Assembly (NCBI RefSeq): GCF_025933915.1
Contig: NZ_JAICZA010000001.1
Location: forward strand, 18,807-82,806
DNA from: Mycobacterium sp.
GTDB taxonomy: Bacteria; Actinomycetota; Actinomycetes; Mycobacteriales; Mycobacteriaceae
Direction: 5' to 3'
DNA length: 64,000 nucleotides
Part shown: in pieces, positions 1-8,457 of the stretch
Layout: every line of letters begins with the position of its first letter
How positions within the stretch are numbered: the first letter of the stretch is position 1
The notes under the pieces: generated by a model
Seen by the model: the letters and a program-made list of their open reading frames with translations, nothing else
Told to the model about the DNA's origin: nothing
Databases searched by the model: none
Made by a program: the position numbers and the translations under genes

Positions 1-1495
1 CCGAATTGCCGTGCTCGACGCCGTGGGCGGTACCGGCTTCAGTTATGCGGACCTCGACGCCCAGGCTAACCGCGCCGCCGGTGGACTAAGGGCGGCGGGC
101 ATCGCGGCGGGCGACCGGGTGCTGCTGCAGCTGCCGAACCGCTGCCAGTTCGCGGTGGCGCTGTTCGGCCTGCTGCGGGCCGGCGCGATTCCGGTGATGT
201 GCCTGCCGGGCCATCGGGCCGCCGAACTCGGGCATTTCGCCGCGGTCAGCCAGGCCACCGGGCTGCTGATCGCCGATACGGCAGCGGGTTTCGACTACCG
301 GACGATGGCGCACCGGCTCGTCGAGGAACACGGGGCGCTCGAGCACGTCATCGTCGACGGCGACCCGGGGCCGTTCACCTCATGGGCGCACCTGTGCGAG
401 CAGGCGCCCGCAGACCCGCCGCCGGCGCCCGGCGACCCGGGATCGCCTGCGCTGCTTCTGGTTTCCGGCGGCACCACCGGCACGCCCAAGCTCATCCCCC
501 GCACCCACGCCGATTACGTATTCAACGCAACCGCCAGCGCCGAACTCTGCCGGCTCACCTCCGACGACGTCTACCTGGCGGTGCTGTCGGCGGGCCACAA
601 TTTTCCACTCGCCTGCCCCGGCCTGCTCGGCGCGATGACGGTCGGCGCCACCACCGTGTTCGGCACCGATCCCAGCCCCGAGGCGGCCTTTGCCGCCATC
701 GCACGCCACGGCGTCACGGTCACCGCCCTGGTGCCGGCCCTGGCCAAACTGTGGGCGCAGGCCTGCGAATGGGAACCGGTGACCCCAAAGACCTTGCGGC
801 TCCTGCAAGTCGGCGGAGCCAAGCTGGAGCCCGAGGACGCCCGGTTGGTGCGCACCGCCTTGACGCCGGGCCTGCAGCAAGTGTTCGGGATGGCCGAGGG
901 GCTGCTGAACTACACCAGGCTCGATGATCCACCGCACCTCACCGAGCACACGCAGGGGCGGCCGTTGTCCGCCGCCGATGAACTGCGCGTGGTCGATACG
1001 ACCGGTGAGCCGGTGCCGCCCGGCGACGAGGGCGAATTGCTGGTCCGCGGACCGTACACGTTCAACGGCTACTTCCGCGCCGAGCGCGACAATGAGCGCT
1101 GCTTTGACCCCGACGGCTTCTTTCGCAGCGGTGACCTGGTCCGGATCGGGGACGACGGCTACGTCGTGGTCACCGGCCGCGTCAAAGACGTGATCTGCCG
1201 TGGCGGCGAAACCATTTCCGCGGCAGACCTCGAGGAGCAGATGCACAGCCACCCGGCGATCTTCTCGGCCGCCGCGGTAGCACTGCCCGACCCATATCTT
1301 GGTGAGAAGATCTGTGCGGCAGTTGTTTTCAAAGACAAGGGGCTGTCGCTTGCGGAATTGAACGTCTATCTCGACGAGCGCGGCGTGGCCGCGCACGCCC
1401 GGCCCGATGTCCTGGTGACGATGACATCGCTACCCACCACGCCGATCGGCAAGATCGACAAAAAGGCGATCGCCGGCCAGGTTTCGGCGCGATAG
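1..1495 (+). CDS. mbtA: Aryl-acid adenylating enzyme, MbtA-like (5' end outside window)
   Basis: Adenylate-forming enzyme that would activate salicylate (or 2,3-dihydroxybenzoate) to the acyl-AMP and load it on a carrier protein for mycobactin-type siderophore synthesis in the cytosol. The reading frame is open at the window edge, so the N-terminus is missing; about 490 residues are visible and MbtA relatives are about 560. Visible motifs are the AMP-binding loop SGGTTGTPK, the aryl-acid family signature HNFPLACPG, the hinge SGDLVRIGDDGY and the C-terminal lysine motif PIGKIDKKAI. The HNFPL signature separates it from general acyl-CoA ligases. It converges on a DAHP synthase gene that could feed chorismate to salicylate, though that pairing is inference. 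It could be another aryl-AMP ligase of a different siderophore cluster. Confidence 0.8.
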   Translation, partial: RIAVLDAVGGTGFSYADLDAQANRAAGGLRAAGIAAGDRVLLQLPNRCQFAVALFGLLRAGAIPVMCLPGHRAAELGHFAAVSQATGLLIADTAAGFDYRTMAHRLVEEHGALEHVIVDGDPGPFTSWAHLCEQAPADPPPAPGDPGSPALLLVSGGTTGTPKLIPRTHADYVFNATASAELCRLTSDDVYLAVLSAGHNFPLACPGLLGAMTVGATTVFGTDPSPEAAFAAIARHGVTVTALVPALAKLWAQACEWEPVTPKTLRLLQVGGAKLEPEDARLVRTALTPGLQQVFGMAEGLLNYTRLDDPPHLTEHTQGRPLSAADELRVVDTTGEPVPPGDEGELLVRGPYTFNGYFRAERDNERCFDPDGFFRSGDLVRIGDDGYVVVTGRVKDVICRGGETISAADLEEQMHSHPAIFSAAAVALPDPYLGEKICAAVVFKDKGLSLAELNVYLDERGVAAHARPDVLVTMTSLPTTPIGKIDKKAIAGQVSAR

Positions 1496-1523
1496 CCGCG
1501 ACCCGGTGCGCGGGCTGCCCGGA

Positions 1524-2582
1524 TCAGCCCATCGCCGCATGGAGCTCCGCCAGCAAGCCGGCGGTGGTTCCGAAGTCCATGCATTCATCGGTGACGGATT
1601 GGCCGTATGTCAGCTCGCCGCTCAGCGATTGGGCGCCGGCCACCAGGAAGCTTTCCAGCATCAGGCCGGCGATACCGCGCTCGCCCGCCGCGATGCGTGC
1701 GGCCACCTCGGCCGCGACCTCGGCCTGTCGCCCGTGGTCTTTGCCGGAGTTGGCGTGTGAGCAGTCGATCATGACTCGTTCGGAAAGCCCTGCCCTGCCT
1801 AACCACTCGATGGCCGTGACCACCGAGGCGGCATCGTAATTCGGGCCGGCGGTACCGCCCCGGAGGATCACGTGGCAGTCGGGATTGCCCATGGTCTCGA
1901 CGACGGCCGCGCGGCCCACGTTGTCGGTTCCGAAGAAATGGTGAGGCGCCGCTGAGGCTTTGACACCGTCGATGGCGACTTGGATGTTGCCGTCGGTCCC
2001 GTTCTTGAATCCGATCGGCATCGACAGCCCGGATGCCAACTGGCGGTGCACCTGTGATTCGGTGGTCCGGGCGCCGATGGCGCCCCAGGCAACCGCGTCG
2101 GCGATGTACTGCGGGCTGGTGGGCTCCAAGAATTCGCACCCCACGGGCAGGCCGACGTCGATGATGTCGAGCAGTAACGCGCGCGCGGTGCGGATGCCAC
2201 GTTCGACGTCGAAGCTGCCATCCATGGCGGGGTCGTTGATGAGACCCTTCCACCCGATGGTGGTGCGCGGCTTTTCGAAGTAGACCCGCATCACGACCTT
2301 CAGCCGTTCCGCGTACTCGGCGGCAAGCGCGGCGAGCCGGCGGCCGTAATCGAGTGCGGCGACGGGATCGTGTACCGAGCAGGGGCCGACCACGAGGAGC
2401 AGCCGGTCGTCGTGGCCGGCCAGGATTGCCGAAACCTCATCGCGGTCGCGCTGGACGGCCTGGGCGCGTCGAGGCGTCAGCGGCAGTTCGGTTCGAATCA
2501 CGGCGGGAGCCGAGAGCTCTCGGAACGAGACGATCCGATGATCGGACGTGTCGACAGTTGTGGGGAAGTCGGTGAGGGACAT
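1524..2582 (-). CDS. aroF: 3-deoxy-7-phosphoheptulonate (DAHP) synthase, class I
   Basis: Condenses phosphoenolpyruvate and erythrose 4-phosphate, the first step of the shikimate pathway. At 352 residues it has the usual length of class I (AroF/G/H) enzymes. It shows LLVVGPCSVHD, the arginine/lysine substrate segment VYFEKPRTTIGWKG, the FKNGTDGN loop, and the metal-binding regions MIDCSHANSGK and GLMLESFL. M. tuberculosis, as I recall, uses only the unrelated class II AroG, so this is an additional or alternative enzyme. It is transcribed away from a leader region holding an aromatic leader peptide and a terminator-like hairpin, which suggests control by aromatic amino acid supply. The ATG start has only a weak upstream purine run. 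Confidence 0.9.
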   Translation of the reverse strand: MSLTDFPTTVDTSDHRIVSFRELSAPAVIRTELPLTPRRAQAVQRDRDEVSAILAGHDDRLLLVVGPCSVHDPVAALDYGRRLAALAAEYAERLKVVMRVYFEKPRTTIGWKGLINDPAMDGSFDVERGIRTARALLLDIIDVGLPVGCEFLEPTSPQYIADAVAWGAIGARTTESQVHRQLASGLSMPIGFKNGTDGNIQVAIDGVKASAAPHHFFGTDNVGRAAVVETMGNPDCHVILRGGTAGPNYDAASVVTAIEWLGRAGLSERVMIDCSHANSGKDHGRQAEVAAEVAARIAAGERGIAGLMLESFLVAGAQSLSGELTYGQSVTDECMDFGTTAGLLAELHAAMG

Positions 2583-2640
2583 GTGGGTGTGTCTTTCTGT
2601 GTTAGCTGCCAGGGCACGCCCGCTGGTTCCCGATGCCCTG

Positions 2641-2674
2641 AAAAGCGAAAAGCAGCGACCTTGCGGTCACTGCT
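2641..2674 (-). terminator. Attenuator hairpin in the aroF leader
   Basis: On the minus strand AGCAGTGACC is followed by a four-base GCAA loop and GGTCGCTGCT, a ten-pair stem with one G-T wobble, then a T-rich tail (TTTCGCTTTT). It lies between the aromatic leader peptide and the aroF start, where a transcription attenuator would be. An upstream GGCTCC (inside the leader ORF) can pair either with the nearby GGAGCC or with CCGGAGCC just before this hairpin, so alternative folds exist. The exact antiterminator was not resolved by eye. Confidence 0.6.
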
Positions 2675-2703
2675 GGGCTCCGGGTCTCAGTCGTGCGGGT
2701 GCG

Positions 2704-2778
2704 TCAACCAGACGCCCCATCGCCGGCTCCGCCCGGAGCCACGATAAAGCGCCAATACGCGCGCACGCCGATGTTCAC
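2704..2778 (-). CDS. Aromatic leader peptide of aroF (24 aa)
   Basis: Short reading frame on the aroF strand whose peptide contains the run AYWRF, so tyrosine, tryptophan and phenylalanine codons fall within five codons, as expected of a ribosome-mediated attenuation leader for aromatic synthesis. The GTG start sits 7 bases after an extended -10 hexamer (TGGTATGTT), the geometry of a leaderless mycobacterial transcript. An in-frame ATG 12 bases upstream (2790) would give 28 residues, but it overlaps the -10. The stop lies 30 bases before the attenuator hairpin. No Shine-Dalgarno sequence is visible, consistent with leaderless translation. The function is inferred from composition and position. 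Confidence 0.6.
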   Translation of the reverse strand: MNIGVRAYWRFIVAPGGAGDGASG

Positions 2779-2929
2779 GTCGGCGAACATACCACGCGGG
2801 GCAGGGGTCCGAACTTCTGGATCAGTGACGGGCGGGACGCCCTGTCTTGTCAGCGCCTGCGCGTGGCCGGCACTCTTCCCCGGTCAGCGGCATAGGTCCG
2901 CGTGCGCGACGTCTCCTGGCGGCCGGTGT

Positions 2930-4588
2930 TCACTGGCTCGCTGGGGCGGCGTATTTCGGAAGCCAACGCACCCCGGCGATGCGCTCGGCGAGTTCCGCGC
3001 CGCTGCGCGTCGGGGCGACGCCGTCCGCAACCGCCTGCACGGCGACGGCGTGCGCAATGCGGACCGCGACATCGGGCACGTCTGACCACGCGGGCAGCAA
3101 CGGCTGGTCGGGGTCGGCGAGGGCGGGCGACGCCTCACCCAAGGTCTCCGCGGCGATCCGCATCATCTCGTCGGTGACCCGGGTCGCCTGGGCCGCGGTC
3201 ACGGCCAGTCCCATCGCGGGAAAGATATAGACGTTATTACATTGGGCGACAGGGTGTTCCACGCCGTTTCGGTGCAGCGGGGCGAACGGCGATCCGGTGG
3301 CGATCAGGGCGCGTCCGTCGGTCCACCGATCCAACTCGGCGGGGTGCGCCTCGGCGCGACTGGTCGGGTTGGAGAGCGGGAAGATGATCGGTCGGTCGGC
3401 CTTGCCGGCGAGTTCACGCACGACGGGTTCGGTGAAGGCGCCCGCGGCGGTGGACAGGCCCAGCAGCACGCCGACGTCGACATGGTGGATGACGTCGGCG
3501 AGCCGGGCCGGACCGGACAGACCCCAGCCCGCAACACGGCCGGCGGGCTGGGCGAATCCCCGCTGCGCGTCGGATAGGTCGGTGCGGTCCTCCGTGAGAA
3601 GCCCTTCCACGTCGAGAACCCAGATCCGCTCCGAGGCAGCCTGTTCGGATAACCCCTCGTTCACCATTTGGCGACGGATCATGTCGAGCACTCCGATGCC
3701 GGCCGAGCCGGCGCCGAGCATGACGACCTGCTGCTGGGACAACGGGCGGCCCGCAACCTTGGCGGCACCGTGCAGCGCGCCGACGGCGACGGCGGCGGTG
3801 CCCTGGATGTCGTCGTTGAAGGTAAGGAGTTTGTCGCGGTAGCGGGCGAGGATCGGCAACGCATGTGTGCTGGCGAAGTCCTCCCACTGCAGCAACACGG
3901 TGGGTAGGTGCTTGCGCACCGTGGCGACGAACTTGTCGATGAACGCGTAGTAATCGTCGTCGTCGATACGTCGGTGCCGCCAGCCCAGATAGCGAGGGTC
4001 ATCGAGCAGTTCGCTGTTGTCGGTTCCCACATCGAGCACGATCGGAAGAGTCCGAGCGGGGTCGATGCCACCGATCAGGGTGTAGAGGGACAGCTTTCCG
4101 ATCGGGATGCCCATGCCCCCGATGCCCTGATCGCCCAGGCCGAGGATCCGCTGCCCATCGGTCACCACGATCACGTCGACCTCGCGTTGGGACCGATTGT
4201 TCAGCACCTCGTCCAGGCAGTCCCGCTCGGCGTAGGACACGAACAGTCCCCGCGGCCGACGGTAGATCTCGCTGAAACGCTGGCAGGCTTCTCCCACGGT
4301 GGGCGTGTAGACGATCGGCAGAGTCTCGGCGATGTGGTCGAGTAACACGCGGTAGAACAAGGTTTCGTTGCGGTCCTGCAACGCCCGCAGATAGATGTGC
4401 TTGTCGAGATCGCTGCGGCGAGTGGAGAATTCGTGCCAGCAATGCTCGGCTTGCTGTTCGAGGGTCTTCACCGTGGTCGGCAGCAGACCGGTCAGACCCA
4501 ACCGCCGGCGTTCGTCCTCGGTGAAGGCGGTGCCTTTGGTGGTCAAGGCATCGAACAGCCTGGCCGGCCCCCGGAGTTCATCAGGCAT
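2930..4588 (-). CDS. mez: NAD-dependent malic enzyme
   Basis: Oxidatively decarboxylates malate to pyruvate with NAD(P)+, linking the TCA cycle to pyruvate, gluconeogenesis and lipogenic reducing power. The 552 residues match the length of mycobacterial Mez. Visible features are VYTPTVGEACQRFS in the N-terminal domain, the metal-binding stretch around QWEDFAS and FNDDIQGTAAV, the nucleotide-binding VMLGAGSAGIGV, and the C-terminal FPLSNPTS and IFPAMGL segments. It stands alone on the minus strand, head-to-tail with aroF about 140 bases beyond the aroF leader and divergent from the lipid operon. No operator was recognised. Confidence 0.93.
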   Translation of the reverse strand: MPDELRGPARLFDALTTKGTAFTEDERRRLGLTGLLPTTVKTLEQQAEHCWHEFSTRRSDLDKHIYLRALQDRNETLFYRVLLDHIAETLPIVYTPTVGEACQRFSEIYRRPRGLFVSYAERDCLDEVLNNRSQREVDVIVVTDGQRILGLGDQGIGGMGIPIGKLSLYTLIGGIDPARTLPIVLDVGTDNSELLDDPRYLGWRHRRIDDDDYYAFIDKFVATVRKHLPTVLLQWEDFASTHALPILARYRDKLLTFNDDIQGTAAVAVGALHGAAKVAGRPLSQQQVVMLGAGSAGIGVLDMIRRQMVNEGLSEQAASERIWVLDVEGLLTEDRTDLSDAQRGFAQPAGRVAGWGLSGPARLADVIHHVDVGVLLGLSTAAGAFTEPVVRELAGKADRPIIFPLSNPTSRAEAHPAELDRWTDGRALIATGSPFAPLHRNGVEHPVAQCNNVYIFPAMGLAVTAAQATRVTDEMMRIAAETLGEASPALADPDQPLLPAWSDVPDVAVRIAHAVAVQAVADGVAPTRSGAELAERIAGVRWLPKYAAPASQ

Positions 4589-5388
4589 CGTCGACGTCCC
4601 TTCTGTACGAGGCCCGCGGTGTGGGGAACGATGTGATGTCCAGATCGTCGTCGGCCATCGCGGGCGCTGTGTCTGCGTAACCCGGTGTCAATGCGCTGTC
4701 AATGGCGAGCCCGATTCACGGTTGGTCGCAGTTTGCTGCCAGCGCCGGGGATCCGACCGAATTCGGTGCGCAGCTTCGTATTGTTAGGAGCGTGTGACGC
4801 AGTGCCGCCCCGCTTTTGGTGATGGTTTGGAAGTTTGCCCGAATCATCGGTGCAAGAAAGGTTCGGCTGACACTATTCCAATACGGGCGGAGATCACGAT
4901 ATGGTAACCGAGGCGCCGTTTCGGCAGGCCCGGCATGTCATGGCTGGCCTCGCCGAGACAGCGCCACTCTGTGGGTGGGAATCGACAGATTGGGTCATCG
5001 CGTCGAGATAAGTGCTTGTTCCAACTGTAGTTCTGTGTTGATCGCGCGCGATTTGACTGACTCCCCGTCGTCGACTACCTCACACAGGCACACGATGTGT
5101 TGTCAGAAGTTCCTGGGGATTGCTCAGCGCGAGAGGGGAATTCTATGATTCCGCCGCGCGCGCGCCGGCGAGTCATCTCCTTGCCCCCCGGGACAACATG
5201 CGGGCCGCCCATTCGAACCACGGTGAACTCAACCTCGCACGCGCATTCGCCGACACGTCCGGCGATAACACGCTCGCCAGGCCCGCGCGGCGGGACTCCG
5301 CGGGCACTCAACTCGGCCAGCAACTTATGCGCGGTGCCGTTAAGGTCATCCGGACTGGCGTCACGAGCTGACTGACGAAAGGTAGCGC
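4589..5388 (+). other. Long divergent intergenic region (about 800 bp) between malic enzyme and papA
   Basis: No convincing gene. Several short open frames exist but lack family features and ribosome sites. Roughly 4816-5130 is visibly poorer in GC than the flanking genes, which fits a promoter or control region for the divergent malic enzyme and lipid operon. The papA start is preceded by GAAAGG at a sensible distance. No clear palindrome was found. Confidence 0.5.
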
Positions 5389-6780
5389 ATGTTCTTGGGC
5401 ACGGTTGAGGACTGGACGGCCGAGGGCACCGTCGTATCCTGGTACCCCACCGCGACCACCTATCGGCGCGTAGCCGAAGCGCAATACCACCCGGCCCCGG
5501 TGAGTTATCAGCAGTCGCAGCATCTTCGGTATTACCAGCGCCAGGTCAGCCGTGGCCGCGACATCCCGCGGTTGTGCATCGGGGCCTGGGAAATCAGCGG
5601 CATCTGCGATATCGATGCGATGACGCACGCCGTGAATAGGCACCTGCGGCGACACGACACCTACCACGACCGGTTTGGCTTCGGCGACGACGACGAAATC
5701 CTTCGCTACGTCATTGCCGATCCGGAGGGCATCACGTTGGCGCCAACGGATCTCGGAAGGATGGCCCCGCCCCAGATTCGCAAACTCCTTCTCGACACGC
5801 CCGATCCGCTGCAATGGGACTGCTTCACCTTCGGAGTGATCCAGGCCGATGACCGGTTCACCGTCTACATCGCTGTTGACCACTTGCGCGCCGATGGTAT
5901 GTCGGCCGGGGTGATCTTCCTCGACATCCAGACGATGTATTTCGCCGCGCTGCAGCGCGAACAGAGCCCGTTGACACCCGCTGCCAGCCATCGCGAATAC
6001 AGCGCGAATCAGCATGCGTACACCAGGAGTCTGAGCGAAGAATCGCCCGAGATCCGTTCGTGGCGGGACTTTCTCGCAGCGAACAACGGCGTGCTGCCGA
6101 AATTTCCGCTGGAGCTGGGCGAGGCAGCCGCGGATACCCCGGGGGCCATCGACGTGTTCGACCTGATCGATGACGACCAGGGCCGACGGTTCGAAGCGGC
6201 TTGCCGCGCTGCGGGGGCACGTTTCAGCGGTGGTGTGTTCGCCTGTGCCGCCCTGGCCGAACATCGACTGACCGGCGCCCCAACATATTTCGGGCTTACA
6301 CCGTTCGACAACCGTCGCGACCCCGCCCACGCGACCGCGGTCGGATGGTTGGCCAGTTTCGTCCCGTTGGCGATTCCTACGGCCGGCGCGTCGTTCGACG
6401 AGGTGGTCAGTGCCGCCCAGGCATCGTTTGACGCGAACACCGCCCTCGGCGCCGTGCCGTACTACCACCTGCTCGAGTCGCCCGACCGTTGGTCGGGCCT
6501 CATCGAGGTTCCCGACCGTCCGGTCCCGATGCTGTCCTACATCGACATTCGCAAGCTGCCCTTCGGTGGCTATTTCGACGGTCTGCGCGCAGGTGTCTGG
6601 GGTGACAACCGGCTGTCGGAGACGGTGTGCATGTGGGTCAATCGCATGCACGACAAAACGCAGCTGGTGGTCGCCTACCCGGGCACCGACATCGCCCGCG
6701 GGTCCGTCCTGCGCTACGTCGAGACGATGCGCGCCGAGTTCACCCGGGTGTCCGACGCCGGGCCGCTCCTGGATGCCTGA
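5389..6780 (+). CDS. PapA-type polyketide-associated acyltransferase
   Basis: Condensation-fold acyltransferase of the PapA1/PapA2/PapA3 group, which in mycobacteria transfers fatty or polyketide acyl chains to trehalose-type glycolipids. The 463 residues fit the family. The catalytic HxxxDG motif is HLRADG near residue 163. Family-like segments include HLRRHDTY, WDCFTFGVIQ and LTPFDNRRD. The ATG follows GAAAGG. It is the first gene of a compact operon continuing with a permease, a second acyltransferase and a membrane protein, so synthesis and export of one acylated lipid is likely. No polyketide synthase is present in the window, so the acyl donor is unknown. Confidence 0.82.
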   Translation: MFLGTVEDWTAEGTVVSWYPTATTYRRVAEAQYHPAPVSYQQSQHLRYYQRQVSRGRDIPRLCIGAWEISGICDIDAMTHAVNRHLRRHDTYHDRFGFGDDDEILRYVIADPEGITLAPTDLGRMAPPQIRKLLLDTPDPLQWDCFTFGVIQADDRFTVYIAVDHLRADGMSAGVIFLDIQTMYFAALQREQSPLTPAASHREYSANQHAYTRSLSEESPEIRSWRDFLAANNGVLPKFPLELGEAAADTPGAIDVFDLIDDDQGRRFEAACRAAGARFSGGVFACAALAEHRLTGAPTYFGLTPFDNRRDPAHATAVGWLASFVPLAIPTAGASFDEVVSAAQASFDANTALGAVPYYHLLESPDRWSGLIEVPDRPVPMLSYIDIRKLPFGGYFDGLRAGVWGDNRLSETVCMWVNRMHDKTQLVVAYPGTDIARGSVLRYVETMRAEFTRVSDAGPLLDA

Positions 6781-6810
6781 CGAAGTTCCCGCCCCGCCGG
6801 GGGGCCGGAG

Positions 6811-8457
6811 ATGAGTGCCCTGGTGGCACTCACCCTTCGCACGATGTCAGGCTCCCGGCGCGATGCCGACCTCCTGTTCGCGGCGTTGGCGCCGGTGGGC
6901 TGCTTCCTGGGATTCACCGTGGTGTTGGGCAGCCTGATCCACACCGGCCCGATGACCTACCCGCAATATGTCCTTCCGGTGGTGATCGTGCAGGCGATGC
7001 TGTTCGGGGCGATGACCACCGCCGACCGCGCCGCACGAGACCGACTGTCCGGCTTCGGGTCTCGGCTCCGGACTCTGCCGGTTCCTGCGGCGGTACCGCT
7101 GGCCTCGCGGATGCTCTATTGCTTGATACGCTCGGTCATCGCGCTGGTCGCCGCTCTCGCCGTCGGGTGGTCCTTTGGCTTCCGGATGGCCGGCGGCCCG
7201 GCCGACACGGGCCTGTTCGTGATCATCGTCGTGGCGTTCGCGATGGCGGTGTGCCTTGGCGCCGACGCGTTGGGCTCCCGGGTCGGCTCCGTCGAATCGT
7301 CGAGCCAATTGCTGCTCCTCCCGCAGCTGGTCCTGGTCCTGGTGTCCACGGGCATCGCTCCAGCGGAATCATTTCCGGCATGGCTCGGCCCGTTCGTCCG
7401 CCACCAGCCGGTCTCACGGGTCACCGACACGTTGCGTGGACTCGCCGCCGGTCACGCCACCGGTAGGGAGCTGGTGGCGGCATCGGCGTGGTGCCTTGGA
7501 CTGTTGGCACTTTTCGGCGCTCTGGCGGTGCGGATGCAGCGACGCGTGGGCGGCGGAAGCTTCCGCGCACCTGGGATCGTCCGCAGTCCGCCTCACGACG
7601 GCCGGCAAGCTCGCGACGCGCCTGCGGAACAGCCCCGAGGGGCGGTGACTGCCCATGCAACACAGGGGATTCCGTATGATCCGTCGCTGACGGCGTTCGT
7701 CAGCCAGAGCGCTTCGGAAGCGGGGCGGCTGCTGCGCCGCTGGCGGCGCGACCCGATCGTCGCCGTGCAAGCGCTGTTGTTCCCGACGTTTCTGCTCGTC
7801 GTCTACAAATTGCTGATCGGCAAAGCCGTTCTGGCCGTCACGGGCCACGACAGCCTATACGGGCTGGTCCCGATGTGTGCGGTGGTCGGCGCCGTGTTCG
7901 GAACCCTCGGCGCCGGTTTGGCGTTGCCGGCGGAGCGGGAGTCGGGTGTGCTGACGAGGTTGTGGGTGCAGCCGGTTCATCGAGCCAGCACCGTGGCGGG
8001 CCGACTGGTCGCCGAGGCCGCCCGGACCACCACGTCCGCCATCGTGCTCACCATCTTCGGGATCGCATTGGGCCTGCGATTCAGCTACGGCTGGATCGCG
8101 GTGCCTGCCTTCGTGCTGGTGCCCGTGGCGATTTCGGCGGGAATGGCGTCGTTGGTCATCGCGATCGCCGCCCGCGCGGACGGCAAGGCGATGGTGACCT
8201 GGCTGGGCGCGGGATGCGTCCTGCTGCTGTTCCTCAACACCGGCGTCGCACCCGCCGAGGTGTTCCCGGGCTGGCTGCAACCGGTGGTGCGTTTTTCGCC
8301 CATATCGCCGACGATCGAGGCGATGCGCGGCCTCGCGGAGGGCGGCCCGGTGCTGTCGCCGCTGTGGCAGGCGGGCGTGTGGGCCGGCGTTCTCGTCGCG
8401 GTGTTCGCACCGGCGGCGGTGCGCGGGTATCGCGCCGCGGCCGAGGCGGGATGCTAG
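6811..8457 (+). CDS. Fused ABC-2 type permease (two DrrB/DrrC-like halves)
   Basis: Integral membrane protein of 548 residues made of two tandem ABC-2 permease units joined by a hydrophilic linker near residues 245-295. Each half has about six hydrophobic segments and ends with a similar block (GIAPAESFPAWL in the first, GVAPAEVFPGWLQP in the second), which shows internal duplication. Such permeases export lipids or drugs with a separate ATPase, as DrrA does for phthiocerol lipids. No ATPase gene adjoins, so the ATP-binding partner must be elsewhere. It begins 30 bases after papA, and its stop overlaps the next start by seven bases. Cargo is inferred from the acyltransferase neighbours. Confidence 0.8.
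   Translation: MSALVALTLRTMSGSRRDADLLFAALAPVGCFLGFTVVLGSLIHTGPMTYPQYVLPVVIVQAMLFGAMTTADRAARDRLSGFGSRLRTLPVPAAVPLASRMLYCLIRSVIALVAALAVGWSFGFRMAGGPADTGLFVIIVVAFAMAVCLGADALGSRVGSVESSSQLLLLPQLVLVLVSTGIAPAESFPAWLGPFVRHQPVSRVTDTLRGLAAGHATGRELVAASAWCLGLLALFGALAVRMQRRVGGGSFRAPGIVRSPPHDGRQARDAPAEQPRGAVTAHATQGIPYDPSLTAFVSQSASEAGRLLRRWRRDPIVAVQALLFPTFLLVVYKLLIGKAVLAVTGHDSLYGLVPMCAVVGAVFGTLGAGLALPAERESGVLTRLWVQPVHRASTVAGRLVAEAARTTTSAIVLTIFGIALGLRFSYGWIAVPAFVLVPVAISAGMASLVIAIAARADGKAMVTWLGAGCVLLLFLNTGVAPAEVFPGWLQPVVRFSPISPTIEAMRGLAEGGPVLSPLWQAGVWAGVLVAVFAPAAVRGYRAAAEAGC

Noticed and set aside
4816-5148. A 110-codon frame in the region before papA
   Set aside because: No family features, no ribosome site and no signal peptide; the sequence is GC-poorer than coding neighbours.
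5308-6651. A 447-codon minus-strand frame opposite the PapA-type gene
   Set aside because: The plus strand carries the HxxxDG motif and family blocks; the antisense translation has none.
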